Positions 22,220 to 33,291 of a stretch of DNA of 64,000 nucleotides are shown here, in pieces. Numbering within the stretch: position 1 is the stretch's first letter; every line of letters begins with the position of its first letter. The DNA comes from Bryum argenteum (Eukaryota > Streptophyta > Bryopsida > Bryales > Bryaceae), in the NCBI GenBank assembly GCA_037043015.1, contig CM073322.1, positions 10,613,601-10,677,600 on the forward strand, read 5' to 3'. The notes beneath the pieces were generated by a model that was not told the DNA's origin, searched no databases, and saw only the letters and a list, made by a program, of their open reading frames with translations. The translations under genes and the position numbers were made by a program.

Positions 22220-22833
22220 CCATGCCATCCCGAATGTCTTGGTACTCCGGGGTGAAGCGCTCACTTGGATCTCGCTCAAACCGGTCCAAGTTAAGTTGCT
22301 TCACTACTCCCGCATTTTCATCCCGGAAACGAGTCCACCACAAAAGAAAGTCTTTCTTCAAGAAGGTCACGGCAATGGTGATCTTGTCCTCTTCACGAGC
22401 TCTTTGGGCCTCAAAGTAGAGCTCAAGTTCCACAATGAAGTCGCTTGACTTTGTTGTTTGCCTTGCCCGTCCGTGAAGGAAGAGGGCAAGTTAGTCTTGC
22501 ACAACTTGCGGGAAGAAGGGCTTGATGCCCTCTTGAGCTCCTTGATCTCTTTTTGCGTGACTTGAAGAGTTTTGTGAAGCTCATTGAACATTTCATCTCG
22601 TGCCTTCCGCTTGTAGCGCCGTTTCCCGGAACGGGACTGGCGGAAACTACTTCCTCATCATGGTGAGTGTCCTCTCTCACCACTAAGAACTCCCTTGGGT
22701 CCCCTTGCTCTCTTGAATTTCCTCCCGCTCTTCCGGTACATCTTGAGAAAACTCCTCATTAGGGGCATCCCGGCCTCGAGGCTTGACTACGCGTGTGTTC
22801 GGGCCACGTCGCGAGCTTCCGCCCCCGTGCCAT
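22220..22833 (-). pseudogene. Middle element gag, 5' part (broken)
   Basis: An ATG at 22833-22831 opens MARGRKLATWPEH soon after the primer site. The conserved part is in 22170-22433: DKITIAVTFLKKDFLLWWTR and RFTPEYQDIRDGM. The frame is broken between. It stops at the CCATG duplication and resumes at 15258. Confidence 0.82.
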
Positions 22834-22862
22834 CCTACTCTTGATTGGATCCCGTAACGTAG

Positions 22863-22878
22863 CCTCGCTCGATACCAA
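22863..22878 (-). other. Primer-binding-site-like motif, middle element
   Basis: Read in minus sense, the motif one base inside the LTR is TTGGTATCGAGCGAGG. TGGTATC is the usual start of a tRNA 3'-end complement. The outer element has a related but degraded motif at 27478-27493 (TAGTATCGAGCAAGC). The tRNA could not be identified. Confidence 0.55.
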
Positions 22879-22879
22879 G

Positions 22880-24183
22880 TGTCGCGCCCTAATTACTCCG
22901 ACTCTTTTTCTTCAAGTAGTTCTTACTGAGCGCGGAATCACGGCTTATTTTGTTGGTAGCAACCGCCACAACTTAGCTAACATCGCACATGCCAAGACAC
23001 ACAATGTTAGCACCATTTCTAGTCAAGGTGTCCAACCCACTCGACTCCCACCATTACCCGAACCCGTAAAACCGAACTCCCACAAAACACATGGGCATGC
23101 CACTTGGTGGCACGCACGGGCGCCTTCCACACATGTCCAAGCTCCCAAGGGTGGGCACTACTCACCCCGGAGCTAACCGGCCTGATATTGTCCAACTCCC
23201 CACTAGTCCCCTTCCATTCACGCTACACTCTCCATTCGGGACATTACCGAACCCGCACTACTTTTCACGGGGACTAGTTTGGAGCGGGACACTTTTCCAA
23301 CCCAATGTTTCGGGATGCACACCACAAGATCCCATAGCGCCCAAGTGCGGGGAGTGAGGCTCCATCCCAAGCCTCACCCCTTAGAGCCACCCCTCTCTCC
23401 TCGGCACCACGTGTGGAAGTGAGGAGGAGACCACCCCTCCTCGTAGTACTCTCTGAGTCTTCGGTAGGCCCCCTCTTGTGTTGAGGGGCCTTCCGTGACA
23501 CACTTTTGTTTTGGAAGACCACCCGTTTTTGCCTTAGCCTCAAAAACGGGCCGTATCTTCTTCTCGGGCTAACTTGTAGCTTAGTTATCCAAATGGGACG
23601 TGCGAGCCCATTTTCGACATCTACTCTTTGAGTAGATGTCGATAGACTCCTCACTTGTCCCAATTGGAGCTTCTATGTGGGAGCTATGCTCCTCTGAACA
23701 TTCGGGAGTCCCGGGAGGCAGCAGTCCCGGAGTCCCGAAGTCCCGATGCTTTGGAGAGCCATATCTCCCAAAGCATTGCTTTGCTCCTCACGAACCTTAG
23801 CATTTTGGAAAGCTCTTGTCTAGAGCTTTCCAAAGACATGCAACATGCCGCCATCCAAGAAGGACGACATTTTGAGTCCCGAAAGGCAACACTCCCGAGT
23901 CCCGGAGTGTCCCGGAACGCGCTCCAACTTTGGAGAGCCATATCTCATGACTCACAACTCCAAATCGCGCGTTCTTTGGACCTATGGGTGCGTGCTTAAA
24001 CAAGGTTTCCAACCATGTAAAGCACACCACCAAGTTCGTCCCGAGCACGACGCCATTGCGTGCTGTTTGCTCGGGACTCCCCTTAGTCACTTCACCTTGT
24101 CTCTTGCCAAGCCTGGGACGTCACTCCCGGGGTCCTCTTGGCTCACCACGGTGTTCGGGCATCCTTTTGAAAGGGATGTGACA
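22880..24183 (-). repeat. Middle element, 5' LTR (minus sense)
   Basis: This is the partner of 9133-10448. It starts TGTCGCGCCC and ends ATGTGACA, followed by the duplication GCAAT at 24184-24188. The hairpin is at 23615-23641. About 700 bp at the right end are almost identical to the other copy. Confidence 0.93.
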
Positions 24184-26479
24184 GCAATCCATTCACCAAC
24201 TTGATCTCCTTGAGCTTCTTGCCCTTCCTAAGATCACCAAGCATTTGTTGTGCCTCGGGGTCCTTCATGTACCCCTCTCTTATCCGCCGTTCCCAATTGC
24301 CTTCATCCTTATACATGAGCCGCAAGACTTGGGTGGTGCTCATGGCATGAAACTCTTCCTTTCTACTTAGCGCATCCGGCACCACATTGTCACGGCCCGG
24401 TTTGTGGATCAAGTCCACATTCATGAGCGCCAAGGTATCATGCCACCTCAATTGTTTGGCATTCATTTGTACTTGTGTCTCAAAATACTTCAAAGACACA
24501 TTATCGGTGTAGACCTTAGTCTTGTGCAACCCCAAGTAATGTTGCCATGTCTTCAAACAATGCACCACCGCAAAGAGCTCCTTCTCGCGAGTTGGCCATC
24601 TCCTTTGACACCCATCCAACTTCTTGCTCTCATAGGCAATTGGCCTACCATCTTGCATTAAGACGCCTCCAATGGCAAAGTCACTTGCATCTGTGTGGAC
24701 CTCAAAGGGCTTATCAAACTCAGGGAACTTCAACACCAAAGTGGAGATGACAACTTGTTCTTGAGTTCCTCAAAGGCTTGGTAGCAAAATTCATCCCATA
24801 CTTGGTTCACCCCTTTTTTCAACAAGTCGGACAAAGGCTTGGCAATCTTAGAGAAGTTGCGTATGAAGCGGCGGTAGTAGTTTGCTAGGCCAAGGAATGA
24901 CCTAAGTCCCTTTTGTGTAGAAGGCCGCTTCCACTCTTGAATTGCCTTCACCTTCTTCATGTCCGGCTTGATTCCATCTCCGGTAACCACATGGCCCAAG
25001 AACTCCATCTCAAGTTGTGCAAACTCACTCTTTTCCCCGTTAGCATAAAGCTTGTTGTCTCTAAGCTTCATGAGTACTGCATCAAGGTGCCTTGCATGTT
25101 CCTCGGCCGTCTTGGAAAACACCAAGATGTCATCGATGTAGACAATCACAAAGTCATCCATTTCCTCTCGAAAGATGGTGTTCATAAGGGTTGTGAATGT
25201 TGAGGGTGCATTGCACAACCCAAAGGGCATCACAAGGAACTCATAAGACCCATACCTTGTGCGGCACGCGCGGTCTTTTCCACATCCGCATCCGCAATGC
25301 GGATTTGGTAGTAACCCGACTTCAAGTCTATGCGACTAAAGTACTTAGCTCCCGCCAATCTATCAAAGAGATCATCAATTCGAGGCAAAGGGTAGTTGTT
25401 CTTCATGGTCACCTTATTCAAGGCCCTATAATCAATGCACATCCTAAGCTTGCCATCCTTCTTGTCCACAAAGAGGACCGGTGCACCATATGGTGACTTG
25501 CTTGGTCTCACATAACCCCTTTCCAACAAGTCGTTTAGTTGCTTCTTTAGCTCCATCAACTCTTTTTGGTTTAACCGATAAGGTGCCTTAGAAGGTGGCT
25601 CAGCTCCAGGTAACACCTCGATCTTGTGATCCACTTCTCTTCTTGAAGGTAGCTCTTTGGGTAACTCATTGGTAAGGACATCCTTGTACTTGGCCAACAC
25701 CTCTTAAATTTCTTTGGGAAGTGGTTGTTGCACCCCCTTCCCCTCATGCCCAAGTTGCTCTTCACGAGTCATCACTACAAATTGATGTTCCAACATTTGG
25801 TCTAAAGAGACCAAGTTTAATTTGCCCCCCGCTATTGAAGGGCCACGAGTTAACTTCAACACTAACTCCTTGTCATCACGGCGCACCACTAACCGTGCTG
25901 GCTTGCGCCTCACATCCACTGTGTGCGCCTCAAAGAAGGTATCCCCTAAGATGAGGTCTACCTCATCCATCTCACATAATGTGAAATTCTCAACAAACTC
26001 CAATGTCCCACACTTCAAGGTCACTTGCAACGCCACTTCCTCCGTCTTGTGCGGTTCGCCCTTTGCAAAATGCACATTGATGGGCTTGCTTGCCTTTTGC
26101 AAAGCAAGCCCAACTCCCTTGCTAGTTTGGGACTCATGAAGGAGTGCGTTGCCCTCGTATCAACCAAACATGAGACATCTTTGTCCTTCACTTGGGCCTC
26201 AAGAAACAAGAGGCCCGGCCTTGGCTTGAGGCTACTTGCCTTGGCCACAAAACCTCCTTCTAGTATGCGGTCTTCAACACAAGCAAGACTTGCAATGGTA
26301 CTCACCTTCTTGTCGGGGCACTCCGCAATGAAGTGGCCAATCTTGCCACAACCATGGCACCTCTTGGCCTTGGTGTCATCACCTTTGTCTCCCCCCCTTC
26401 GATGGCTTTCCCCCTTGGTGTTCCTTTTTGTTAGAGGCTCCACCATCCACTTGTCCCTTGTGTTTGTTGCCAAAGCCAA
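24184..26479 (-). pseudogene. Outer element zinc knuckle, protease, RT and RNase H (5' part of pol, broken)
   Basis: In sense order, 26021-26479 has an intact CCHC knuckle (CHGCGKIGHFIAEC) and the protease start LVDTRATHSFMSP. 25704-26102 is the rest of the protease (VENFTLCEMDEVDLILGD). 25230-25700 and 24730-25233 are RT ([55 protein letters not shown]). 24143-24739 is RNase H ([34 protein letters not shown]). It is cut at 24184 by the middle element. Integrase continues at 9127. The protease active site has Arg in place of Gly. Confidence 0.92.
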
Positions 26480-26512
26480 AACTTCTTGCGCTCTTTGCCT
26501 TGAGCCGCATTT

Positions 26513-27443
26513 CTATTTGATCCACTTTGTTGAGAGGGGCCACTGACTTCCTCTCGGGTCCATCACCTCAATCCTTTCAACAATCTTGATGATGCCCGCC
26601 ACATCCTCGGGAAGTTTTGGGAACTTGAACAAGGCATCCACCACCCACTTTTGAAGCCCACCCAAAAAGATGCACTTCTTAGAGAACTCATCCATCTTGG
26701 GTGTGGCATTCATTTGGGCATTGAAGTCACGCACATAGGCCTTGAGAGACCCAAAGTGCCTCATTTGTACCAAGTTCATGCCTTCCCTCAACTCCCCGAT
26801 ACTCGGTGTGAAGCGTCCCACTCAACAAGTCTTTGAAGCCACCCTGTCAAGTTTGCCACCAACTCCGCTCTTGCTCCTTTTTGCTTGTCCACCATTGAAG
26901 AGTATGATCCTTGAGAAATGTCACCGCAATGGAAACCTTGTCCTCCTCATCCGGCTTTTGGACATCATAGTAGTTATCCATCTCAAGAAGGAATTCCTTC
27001 ACCTTCCTTTGCCTTACCAAGTCCCGAGAAGGTGCTTGGCATGTTTACCTTAGCCAACTTTTTTGTGGAAGATGAAGGTCGGGACCCTTGCATCATGAGG
27101 TGTTCAATCAACCTCTCTTGGCGATCCCTTTCTTCCTTCCTACGCTGAGCTCTTGATTCACGGAGTCCATGAACTCAAGCATTCTCATTTGGAAAGCCAA
27201 TTGAGGATCTTGTCTTTTTCCACCTTCAAGACTCTAGGCGTCTCAACCTAGAGCGTTCCTCTTCACCCAAGGGCTCCTCTTGAAGTGACAATTCCATTTG
27301 CTCATTGCCCTCACTAGTGGCAAACTTGCTCATTGGAGTCATGAGAATGAGCCTCACTTGTAGGATCGGGGTCTTTGTTCCCCCTCGTGTGCCGCCGCTT
27401 GAAGCTCCAGCTCATCACCCTCAATGGTCTTCTTCTTGCCCAT
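26513..27443 (-). pseudogene. Outer element gag (broken)
   Basis: An ATG at 27443-27441 opens MGKKKTIEGDELELQ about 50 bp after the LTR. The conserved part in 26513-26821 reads LREGMNLVQMRHFGSLKAYV and LGGLQKWVVDALFKFPKLP. Several frameshifts lie between about 26820 and 27400. It is related to the gag of the middle element. Confidence 0.82.
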
Positions 27444-27493
27444 TGCTCCTCACAACTTTGCACTTGGGTACTAAAAAGCTTGCTCGATACTAG

Positions 27494-28785
27494 TGTCGCA
27501 ACCTCGCTAGCTCACCTTAGCTTACACCAACTTTTTCCCAACTCGAGCAAGTGTCACAAGCGCTAACTCGCACATCCCCCACATGCACAAAGTTAGCTCC
27601 CCCATACCAACCACCAAGCTCACCGCTGATTATCAATCCCTCCTACTCATGCAACCGGGACTCAAGCCCTTCGTAGGTAGCCAATGGTTAGGTGCGGACT
27701 TCCACTTATGTCCCAAGGCCCAACTTGGTGGCACTCCCATACCACGCGGCCTAACCGCACTTGGTGGTGTCTCCTCACCACCGCCCACGACCACCATGGT
27801 GACCCCAAGGCCACCAAGTAATCACAACGCCGGGCGGTGAGACACCACCCCACATCGGTAGCACTCATGGTCCTCATTTTGCCTATATGAGTCCCCGTGG
27901 TGAAGCTCAACACTAGCTCCCCACCGGGACTCACTTGTCCTTATGAGCCATCGTGGTGAAGCCCCAACACTAGCTCCACCCACCGTGCCTCATTTTACAC
28001 TTTGAGTCCCCATGGTGGAGCCCCAACACTAGCTCCACCCATTGGGACTCACCTTGGCTTGGGAGTCCCCATGGTGAGGCCCCAACACTAGCCACACCAC
28101 TGGGACTCCCACCTTGGTCACCACCAAGGCACCATGGGAGTGGGGAGGGAGACCAGCCCTCCCCATAGTATACTCTGTGGGATTCGGCAGCCCCCTGGTC
28201 CTAGGTGAAGGGCTGGACCCTCACACCTCTTAGTTTTGGAAGACCACCCAATCTCCCAATGCCTTAGCCGCTGGAAGGCCCCGGGAGACTTCCCGAACCT
28301 TCCAGGGCTCGTATCTACCTCGTCCCGCATCCAAACGCGACGAGCGACCACTCTATCGACATCTACTCGTCAAGTAGATGCCGATAGACACCTTACTTGC
28401 CTCATTCCAACAAGTATTGATGGAGTTATGCCCCTCTGAAGATTCGGGAGTCCCGGGCCAGCTTCCCAGTCCAGCACTGTCCCTGGACAGCACTCTCTTT
28501 AGTCCCACAATCTTCCAACTCCCATAACTTTTAGCCCACACCTCCAAATGAGGTGCTCCTTAGCATCCCGGAATCATGGCAACATGAGCTTCCATAATCT
28601 CATGTCCATTCCCTCGTGGCTCCTAGTCTCCGTGGGTGAGAGGCGTCTCCAACGCCCGGGGTCCTCTCCCACACTAGGCCCACTTAGGTTCCCTTCACCT
28701 TGGCACCCCAAGGCCCGGGCGTCACTCCGGTGTCCCCCTTGGGCCCTTGGTGTTGCGGGCATTCCTCAAGGAGAGGTGCGCGACA
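27494..28785 (-). repeat. Outer element, 5' LTR (minus sense)
   Basis: This is the partner of 5676-6970. It ends GGTGCGCGACA, followed by the duplication TGGTG (28786-28790). The hairpin is at 28353-28387. Differences from the left LTR are concentrated in its first about 450 bp. Confidence 0.93.
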
Positions 28786-29460
28786 TGGTGTCTCATACAA
28801 TTTGATGTAGCATGCCTTGGGGAATCGAGAGGATTTTCTTTGGTTTCTCATGGGAAACATATTATTGTATGTGCATGGCTAATTTGGCACTAAAGTGTCA
28901 AATAATCAATTATTTTTGTGTTTTTGAATTCGACAAACCTACTTTTGTCGAAATTTTGGTTTTTTTTTAGTCTGCATATCACTGCTCTAAAGTAGAAAGA
29001 ATCTTGATTTTTGATCTTAAAAAAGGACTTAATTATCTCTCACCATGAAGGTATGGTCTTCAACTTCTGCATTCCTAATAGAAGCCCAAAATTTGTGTGT
29101 ATTTACTTTTGGTGGTTTTTTCTAGATTTGTGGTTTTGTTGGCGAAAGAGTTGCATGTGCTCCTTTCATTTCACTATTACCTCAACCCCTACAAAGCTAA
29201 GTGTTTTTTTACTTCCAAAACCAGAAACTGCAATTTCTTACCACCTTGCTGAACTTGAGTTGAAGTAAATTACACCGCAAAGGGTTAGTTTACAATATGG
29301 ACCATGAAGATTGACCACGGCCTTCTAAAATCTATGATTGGAGAGTAAAGTACTATTGGTCCCATTTGGCTTTACTGTACCTTGAAAAAGAAAGAATGAA
29401 TTAGATCACTAACTTTGAGGTCCCCAATGCACGCTAAATTTTCCATAGTGGATATTGTTT

Positions 29461-29530
29461 TCATGGTCTCCTTGATCATAGTTGAGTCGGAGCAAATGCC
29501 TTGACTCAACTACAGTCAAGGAGACCATGA
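29461..29530. repeat. 70-base imperfect hairpin (28-bp arms)
   Basis: The arm 29461-29488 (TCATGGTCTCCTTGA then TCATAGTTGAGTC) pairs with 29503-29530 (GACTCAACTACAG then TCAAGGAGACCATGA) with three mismatches around a 14-base loop. It could be a small MITE remnant or a small-RNA precursor; neither can be decided from sequence. Confidence 0.6.
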
Positions 29531-29714
29531 GGTTCAAAAATCATTGATAATTGGCTAGAGTTCAAATATTTAAAAAGAAAGGAGGAAAGAGGGAAGAGTA
29601 AAAGAGAGAATGATGAGGATTTTTATCAAGAGCTCACACTTGTCGTGGTCAATATCCACTTTACGCTACAAGAGTGACCAAGCCCCACTCAGAATTCCAT
29701 TTTTGGGTTATGAT

Positions 29715-29785
29715 GGTCACGGCTCTTGGTCAAGAGCCATGATCATGAAAATAATTTTTATTTTCTTGGTCATGGCTCTTGGTCC
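29715..29785. repeat. Second hairpin, GGTCAAGAGCCATG type
   Basis: The arm GGTCAAGAGCCATGATCATG plus AAAATAA pairs with TTATTTTC plus TTGGTCATGGCTCTTGGTCC, with a few mismatches around a short T-rich loop. An 18-base palindrome, GGCTCTTGGTCAAGAGCC, overlaps the left arm. Together with 29461-29530 and matching TCCATAGTG strings near 29445 and 29785 it may be part of one about 350-bp miniature element. Confidence 0.5.
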
Positions 29786-30086
29786 ATAGTGTAAAGGACC
29801 CTAAGGTTCACGATGTTTCTATTGCATATTTATAGCAATGCTGCAACAGACTAGTTTGGCATTCAAACACAGAGTCAGCAAGACGACTTGCTATTCAGAA
29901 ATGTAGCCATTTCTAAACTTTGGCAGTTTCAACTGTCAAAAAAGCGACGGAATGAATATACAGATTTGAATAACAAGGACTTCATCACCACAAAAGCAAG
30001 CAAACTAACTTAATAGTCACCGGAAAGAATCACCAGCCAGCATGAAAGAATAGAATAACAATAGTCGCCCTGGAGTTAGTTATCGC

Positions 30087-30486
30087 GGTCAAAGGCCGGA
30101 GAAAAAATTATTTGTGTGGCGTTTAAGGGCATAATCCAAAGTTTGACTAATCCATGAGACTCACTGTAGCAGCCAGAAAGCGGACTGGCTGTCGTCACAG
30201 AAGGTCAATCCCAGTCACCCAAAAACGGAGTCACGAATTTACTCTAAAAAACTTGCCACTTATTATACTCCAAATCTCATCCCTCACGTCAACACTGAAA
30301 TGTCATCGCTCATGTCAAGGCTAGTACAGTGCTAGTCATACTTAGTCTAATCTAGTTTCCTCGCATTCCGGCTCTTTGCTGAGTTTTCGTCCTTTTCGGC
30401 TGCCAGGCCCTCCGGCACCCCTCCCATCATAAAGCTCCTCACGGCAAACATCTTTTCCTGACAAACATCTTTCCCCTCAGAGTCAA
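30087..30486 (+). promoter_or_regulatory. Four W-boxes upstream of the WRKY gene
   Basis: The WRKY-binding core TTGACC/T occurs at 30087-30092 (minus), 30143-30148 (plus), 30203-30208 (minus) and 30481-30486 (minus). All lie within about 530 bp of the start codon at 30611. WRKY genes often carry such clusters and are auto- or cross-regulated. Confidence 0.55.
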
Positions 30487-30610
30487 ACTTCCATGATTCC
30501 ACTTGTGCAGCATCAGTTGCTAATTGACACCTAGTGGGTTCATTGCAAGCAAGCAAAACCTCGTTGTCGATGATGGATGGTTGCAGTTTGTAGCGTTCGA
30601 AAGCACATCC

Positions 30611-32687
30611 ATGGGGGACAGTATGAAGAGGAATGGGCGAGTGGACAGGGTGAGAGAGATTGATTTGTCTGTGAAGTTGGACGAAGACAGTTTAGGCGAT
30701 GAGGAGCTTGAGGAAATGGAAAGTAGTGAAGAGGAGGTACCCAGGTCGTCGCAAGTGAAAGAGGAGCAGGTTGAGGAAGAGGAAGCTAGTAGTCCGCATC
30801 GACAAAAACAACAGAAAGAACAACCTAGTACTAGTATGCAAGGGTTTCGTGACAGGGTTTCTGGTCAGTTTCTGAGTTTGGTGCACCGGAGTGCGACTGG
30901 TAGTGAGAAATCGACTGTCGAAGATGAGTCTCCTCCTGCTTCGCCGGCTGGAATCTCCGCTTCTGTCGCCAACCAGCTGAAAAACGAGGTTAGCTTCGGT
31001 CCTAGAAAGGCCGTTTTGGTAGAGAGTTTTTCGAATTTTCGACTCATGGTTGAATGTGTTTTTTTGCAGTTGTTAGCGGCGAAGATGGAAATTTCCCGAC
31101 TGAGTGTAGAGAATGGTCAGTTTCGGTCCATGTTGACACACTTGACGACGGAGTATCATAACCTCCAGATGCACGTGGTGGCTTCTATGCGAAGTCAGAA
31201 TGAAGCGTTGAACCATTCCGCTTCAACGGTGCAGGTACTGAAACTTTTAGTTTGGTCTAGTTTTGGGAGTACGAGTACCGGTGGTTTGGAATTCTGAGAG
31301 TTTTTTTTTGGTTTGGTGCTTCGCAGACTGCGAGTTTCGGGAAGGGTCTTCATGGGGGACCATCTGCACTGCCGTCCCAGGGAGAGAAGATGCTACGAGC
31401 AAGTCCACCGAAATCCCCACCTCCGGAGCCGGCTCCGACTCCGAAGCAACAACGGAGAGGCTCCAGGGCGGCACTCATTCAAACGACGTCGCCGGAACGA
31501 GCCTCATCACCGCCGGAAGCGGATGAGAATGAATCATGGCAAGCTAACAAGGCGCAGAAACTAAGTAGCGACGTTCCTAGTGGCGTCCACGTTGAAGCGG
31601 ATCCTAATGTGAGAAAAGCCCGCGTTTCAGTCCGCGCTCGCTCCGACGCGCCTACTGTAAGCACTTCACTTTGCTTCTTTCCCCTTATTTTTCAACCCCA
31701 GTGTGTGTGCATACTCTAAGTCCGTGTTTATCCTCTTCAGATGAACGACGGGTGTCAATGGAGAAAGTATGGTCAGAAAATGGCCAAAGGAAATCCCTGC
31801 CCCAGAGCGTACTACCGTTGCACTGTTGCCCCGGGCTGCCCAGTCCGCAAGCAGGTACATTACCTACATCGCTGTAAAGAGTGTTTCGTAAGCTGAGAGT
31901 TGATCACCGTCATAGTCGTCTTGGAGAACGTTGATGCCCTGGCATTTGGTAGCAGTCTTGAAAACTGCACTGGATGCTTGATATTCAGTGGAGTAGTTTG
32001 CTCGATCGATCGCTTGGATCAGATTGTTGCCGGTTACTTAGAGGAGTACGATTGATCAATGTGCAGGTGCAAAGATGTGCCGATGACGTCTCCATCCTGA
32101 TCACAACCTACGAAGGCACGCACAATCATCCGCTCGCACCCGCCGCCGCGGCGATGGCGTCAACAACATCCGCCGCAGCAAGCATGCTAGTCTCCGGCTC
32201 AACGTCAAGCGTGGACAGAACCTCAGTAGTCTCAGCACCGCAATTCCTGCACAACATTCACAGCAGTACTACCAGTACCGGTCCAACGATCTCGGCGTCT
32301 GCGCCGTTCCCCACGATCACCCTGGACCTCACCAACAGACCAGACGATCACTCGGGCGCCGCTCCATCGCAGCAGTACTTCCAGTACCCGACCGCTCAGA
32401 TGCCCGCGCCCGCAACTCAACAGGCGGGCGTTAGCAGTTTGCAGGAATCGGTGACGGCGGCGACGGCAGCTATAACGTCGGACCCCAATTTCACTGCCGC
32501 ACTAGCGGCCGCCATCACTTCGATAATCTCCCAGAACCAGACCAGGAGTAGTGGCTCCGCGTTTACGTCTCTGTCGCCGTCCAGTTTTACGTCCACGCTC
32601 ATGCAGTCCATGCATGGAGCGCCTGTGCAATTACCTGTGAAGCCGTCGCCGTCGCAAGGCTCCCTGGTGGTCCACCAATCGACCTGA
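30611..32687 (+). CDS. WRKY transcription factor, group IIb
   Basis: A sequence-specific transcription factor binding W-boxes (TTGACC/T) in the nucleus, usually in stress and defence. Exons were read from GT-AG signals: 30611-30988, 31070-31234, 31327-31656, 31741-31854, 32067-32687 (all introns phase 0; 535 aa). Residues 1-126 are acidic and Ser/Glu-rich. Residues 127-181 form a leucine-zipper coiled coil ([20 protein letters not shown]). The WRKY domain spans about 292-350 with WRKYGQK at 298-304. The zinc ligands are C318, C324, H348 and H350 (C-X5-C-X23-H-X-H). The intron between KQ and VQR is the position typical of groups IIa and IIb, and the zipper plus the [12 protein letters not shown] motif point to IIb. 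The C-terminal about 185 residues are Ser/Thr/Ala-rich. The ATG at 30611 is the first in frame. Intron 1 (81 bp) keeps the frame open. Exons were not confirmed by transcripts. Confidence 0.9.
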
Positions 32688-33176
32688 TCGATCGATGGAT
32701 ACCCCGCTTTTTGTGTACATTCGAGGTTTTTGCGTACTAGTAGGTTTTTCTCAAGATTTTGCTTCTCATCAATTACACTGCCTGTCATCAGCCCATTACG
32801 TACAGATCAATAGCTAGCTTAGTTCAGTGGCTGGACTGGACCCAACTTGTACTATTCCTCACGAAACGGTCGCACTTCTTTGGCAATACTTGTTTTCACT
32901 GTGCTTGCCTTAATGTCGCCCTCGTCAATCATTTTTCAAGTACTGCGATGTGTGTATCACGTTCGAGAATGTATGGTAGACACATTTTGGAATCGAGGCA
33001 ACTTCAGTCGTGTTCCATAGTGCTAAGAAACAATCAAGATCGTATTACAGTATCTAGATAACAATTATCTTCTCGTAATTGGAATATGCAGTTTTCATGT
33101 ACAGTAATTGTTATCAATCTCAATCAACATGACTTATTCATAGCACATTTCATTTCAACAAGCTGTTTCACTGTAA
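32688..33176. other. WRKY 3' flank
   Basis: This is non-coding, probably the 3' UTR and downstream region. No canonical AATAAA was singled out. The frame 32759-33061 has no domain and is treated as chance. Confidence 0.45.
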
Positions 33177-33291
33177 CAAGTACTTTGTTATAATAGGAAT
33201 ATTCAATGATTTAGGAAAAATAGAGTTTAGCTCGACTCAAGTTGTCATTGAATTGATAATTTGAATATTCCCATTATAACAAAAATACTTG
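33177..33291. repeat. 115-base hairpin element downstream of WRKY
   Basis: The left arm at 33177-33206 (CAAGTACTTTGTTATAAT then AGGAATATTCAA) pairs almost perfectly with 33261-33291, around a 54-base centre. This is a typical small MITE shape. It sits about 490 bp after the WRKY stop. Confidence 0.6.

Larger units (their letters stand above)
9133..24183 (-). mobile_element. Middle Ty3/gypsy chromovirus, inserted in outer element
   Basis: The LTRs are 9133-10448 and 22880-24183, flanked by the exact duplication GCAAT. The sense is minus. It has the same architecture as the outer element, and its pol is related but distinct: the chromodomain reads LEFEVEGILKCRN here and LEYEVEAILKSRN in the outer one. 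Its gag is interrupted by the inner element at 15259-22219. ORFs are frameshifted throughout. Confidence 0.95.
5676..28785 (-). mobile_element. Outer Ty3/gypsy chromovirus, interrupted by two nested elements
   Basis: The element has LTRs at 5676-6970 and 27494-28785. It is flanked by an exact 5-bp duplication TGGTG at 5671-5675 and 28786-28790. LTRs run TGTCGC...GCGACA on the plus strand, and the coding sense is minus. The order in sense direction is LTR, primer site, gag, zinc knuckle, protease, RT, RNase H, integrase, chromodomain, polypurine tract, LTR. The middle element (9133-24183) splits it between RNase H and integrase. Without the insertion it would be about 8 kb. All ORFs are broken by indels, so this copy is dead. 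Confidence 0.95.
28791..30080. other. Intergenic DNA with inverted repeats
   Basis: This is AT-rich and non-coding. It holds two hairpins, listed separately, at about 29461-29530 and 29715-29785. It otherwise forms the distal upstream region of the WRKY gene. No other gene is recognised. Confidence 0.5.
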
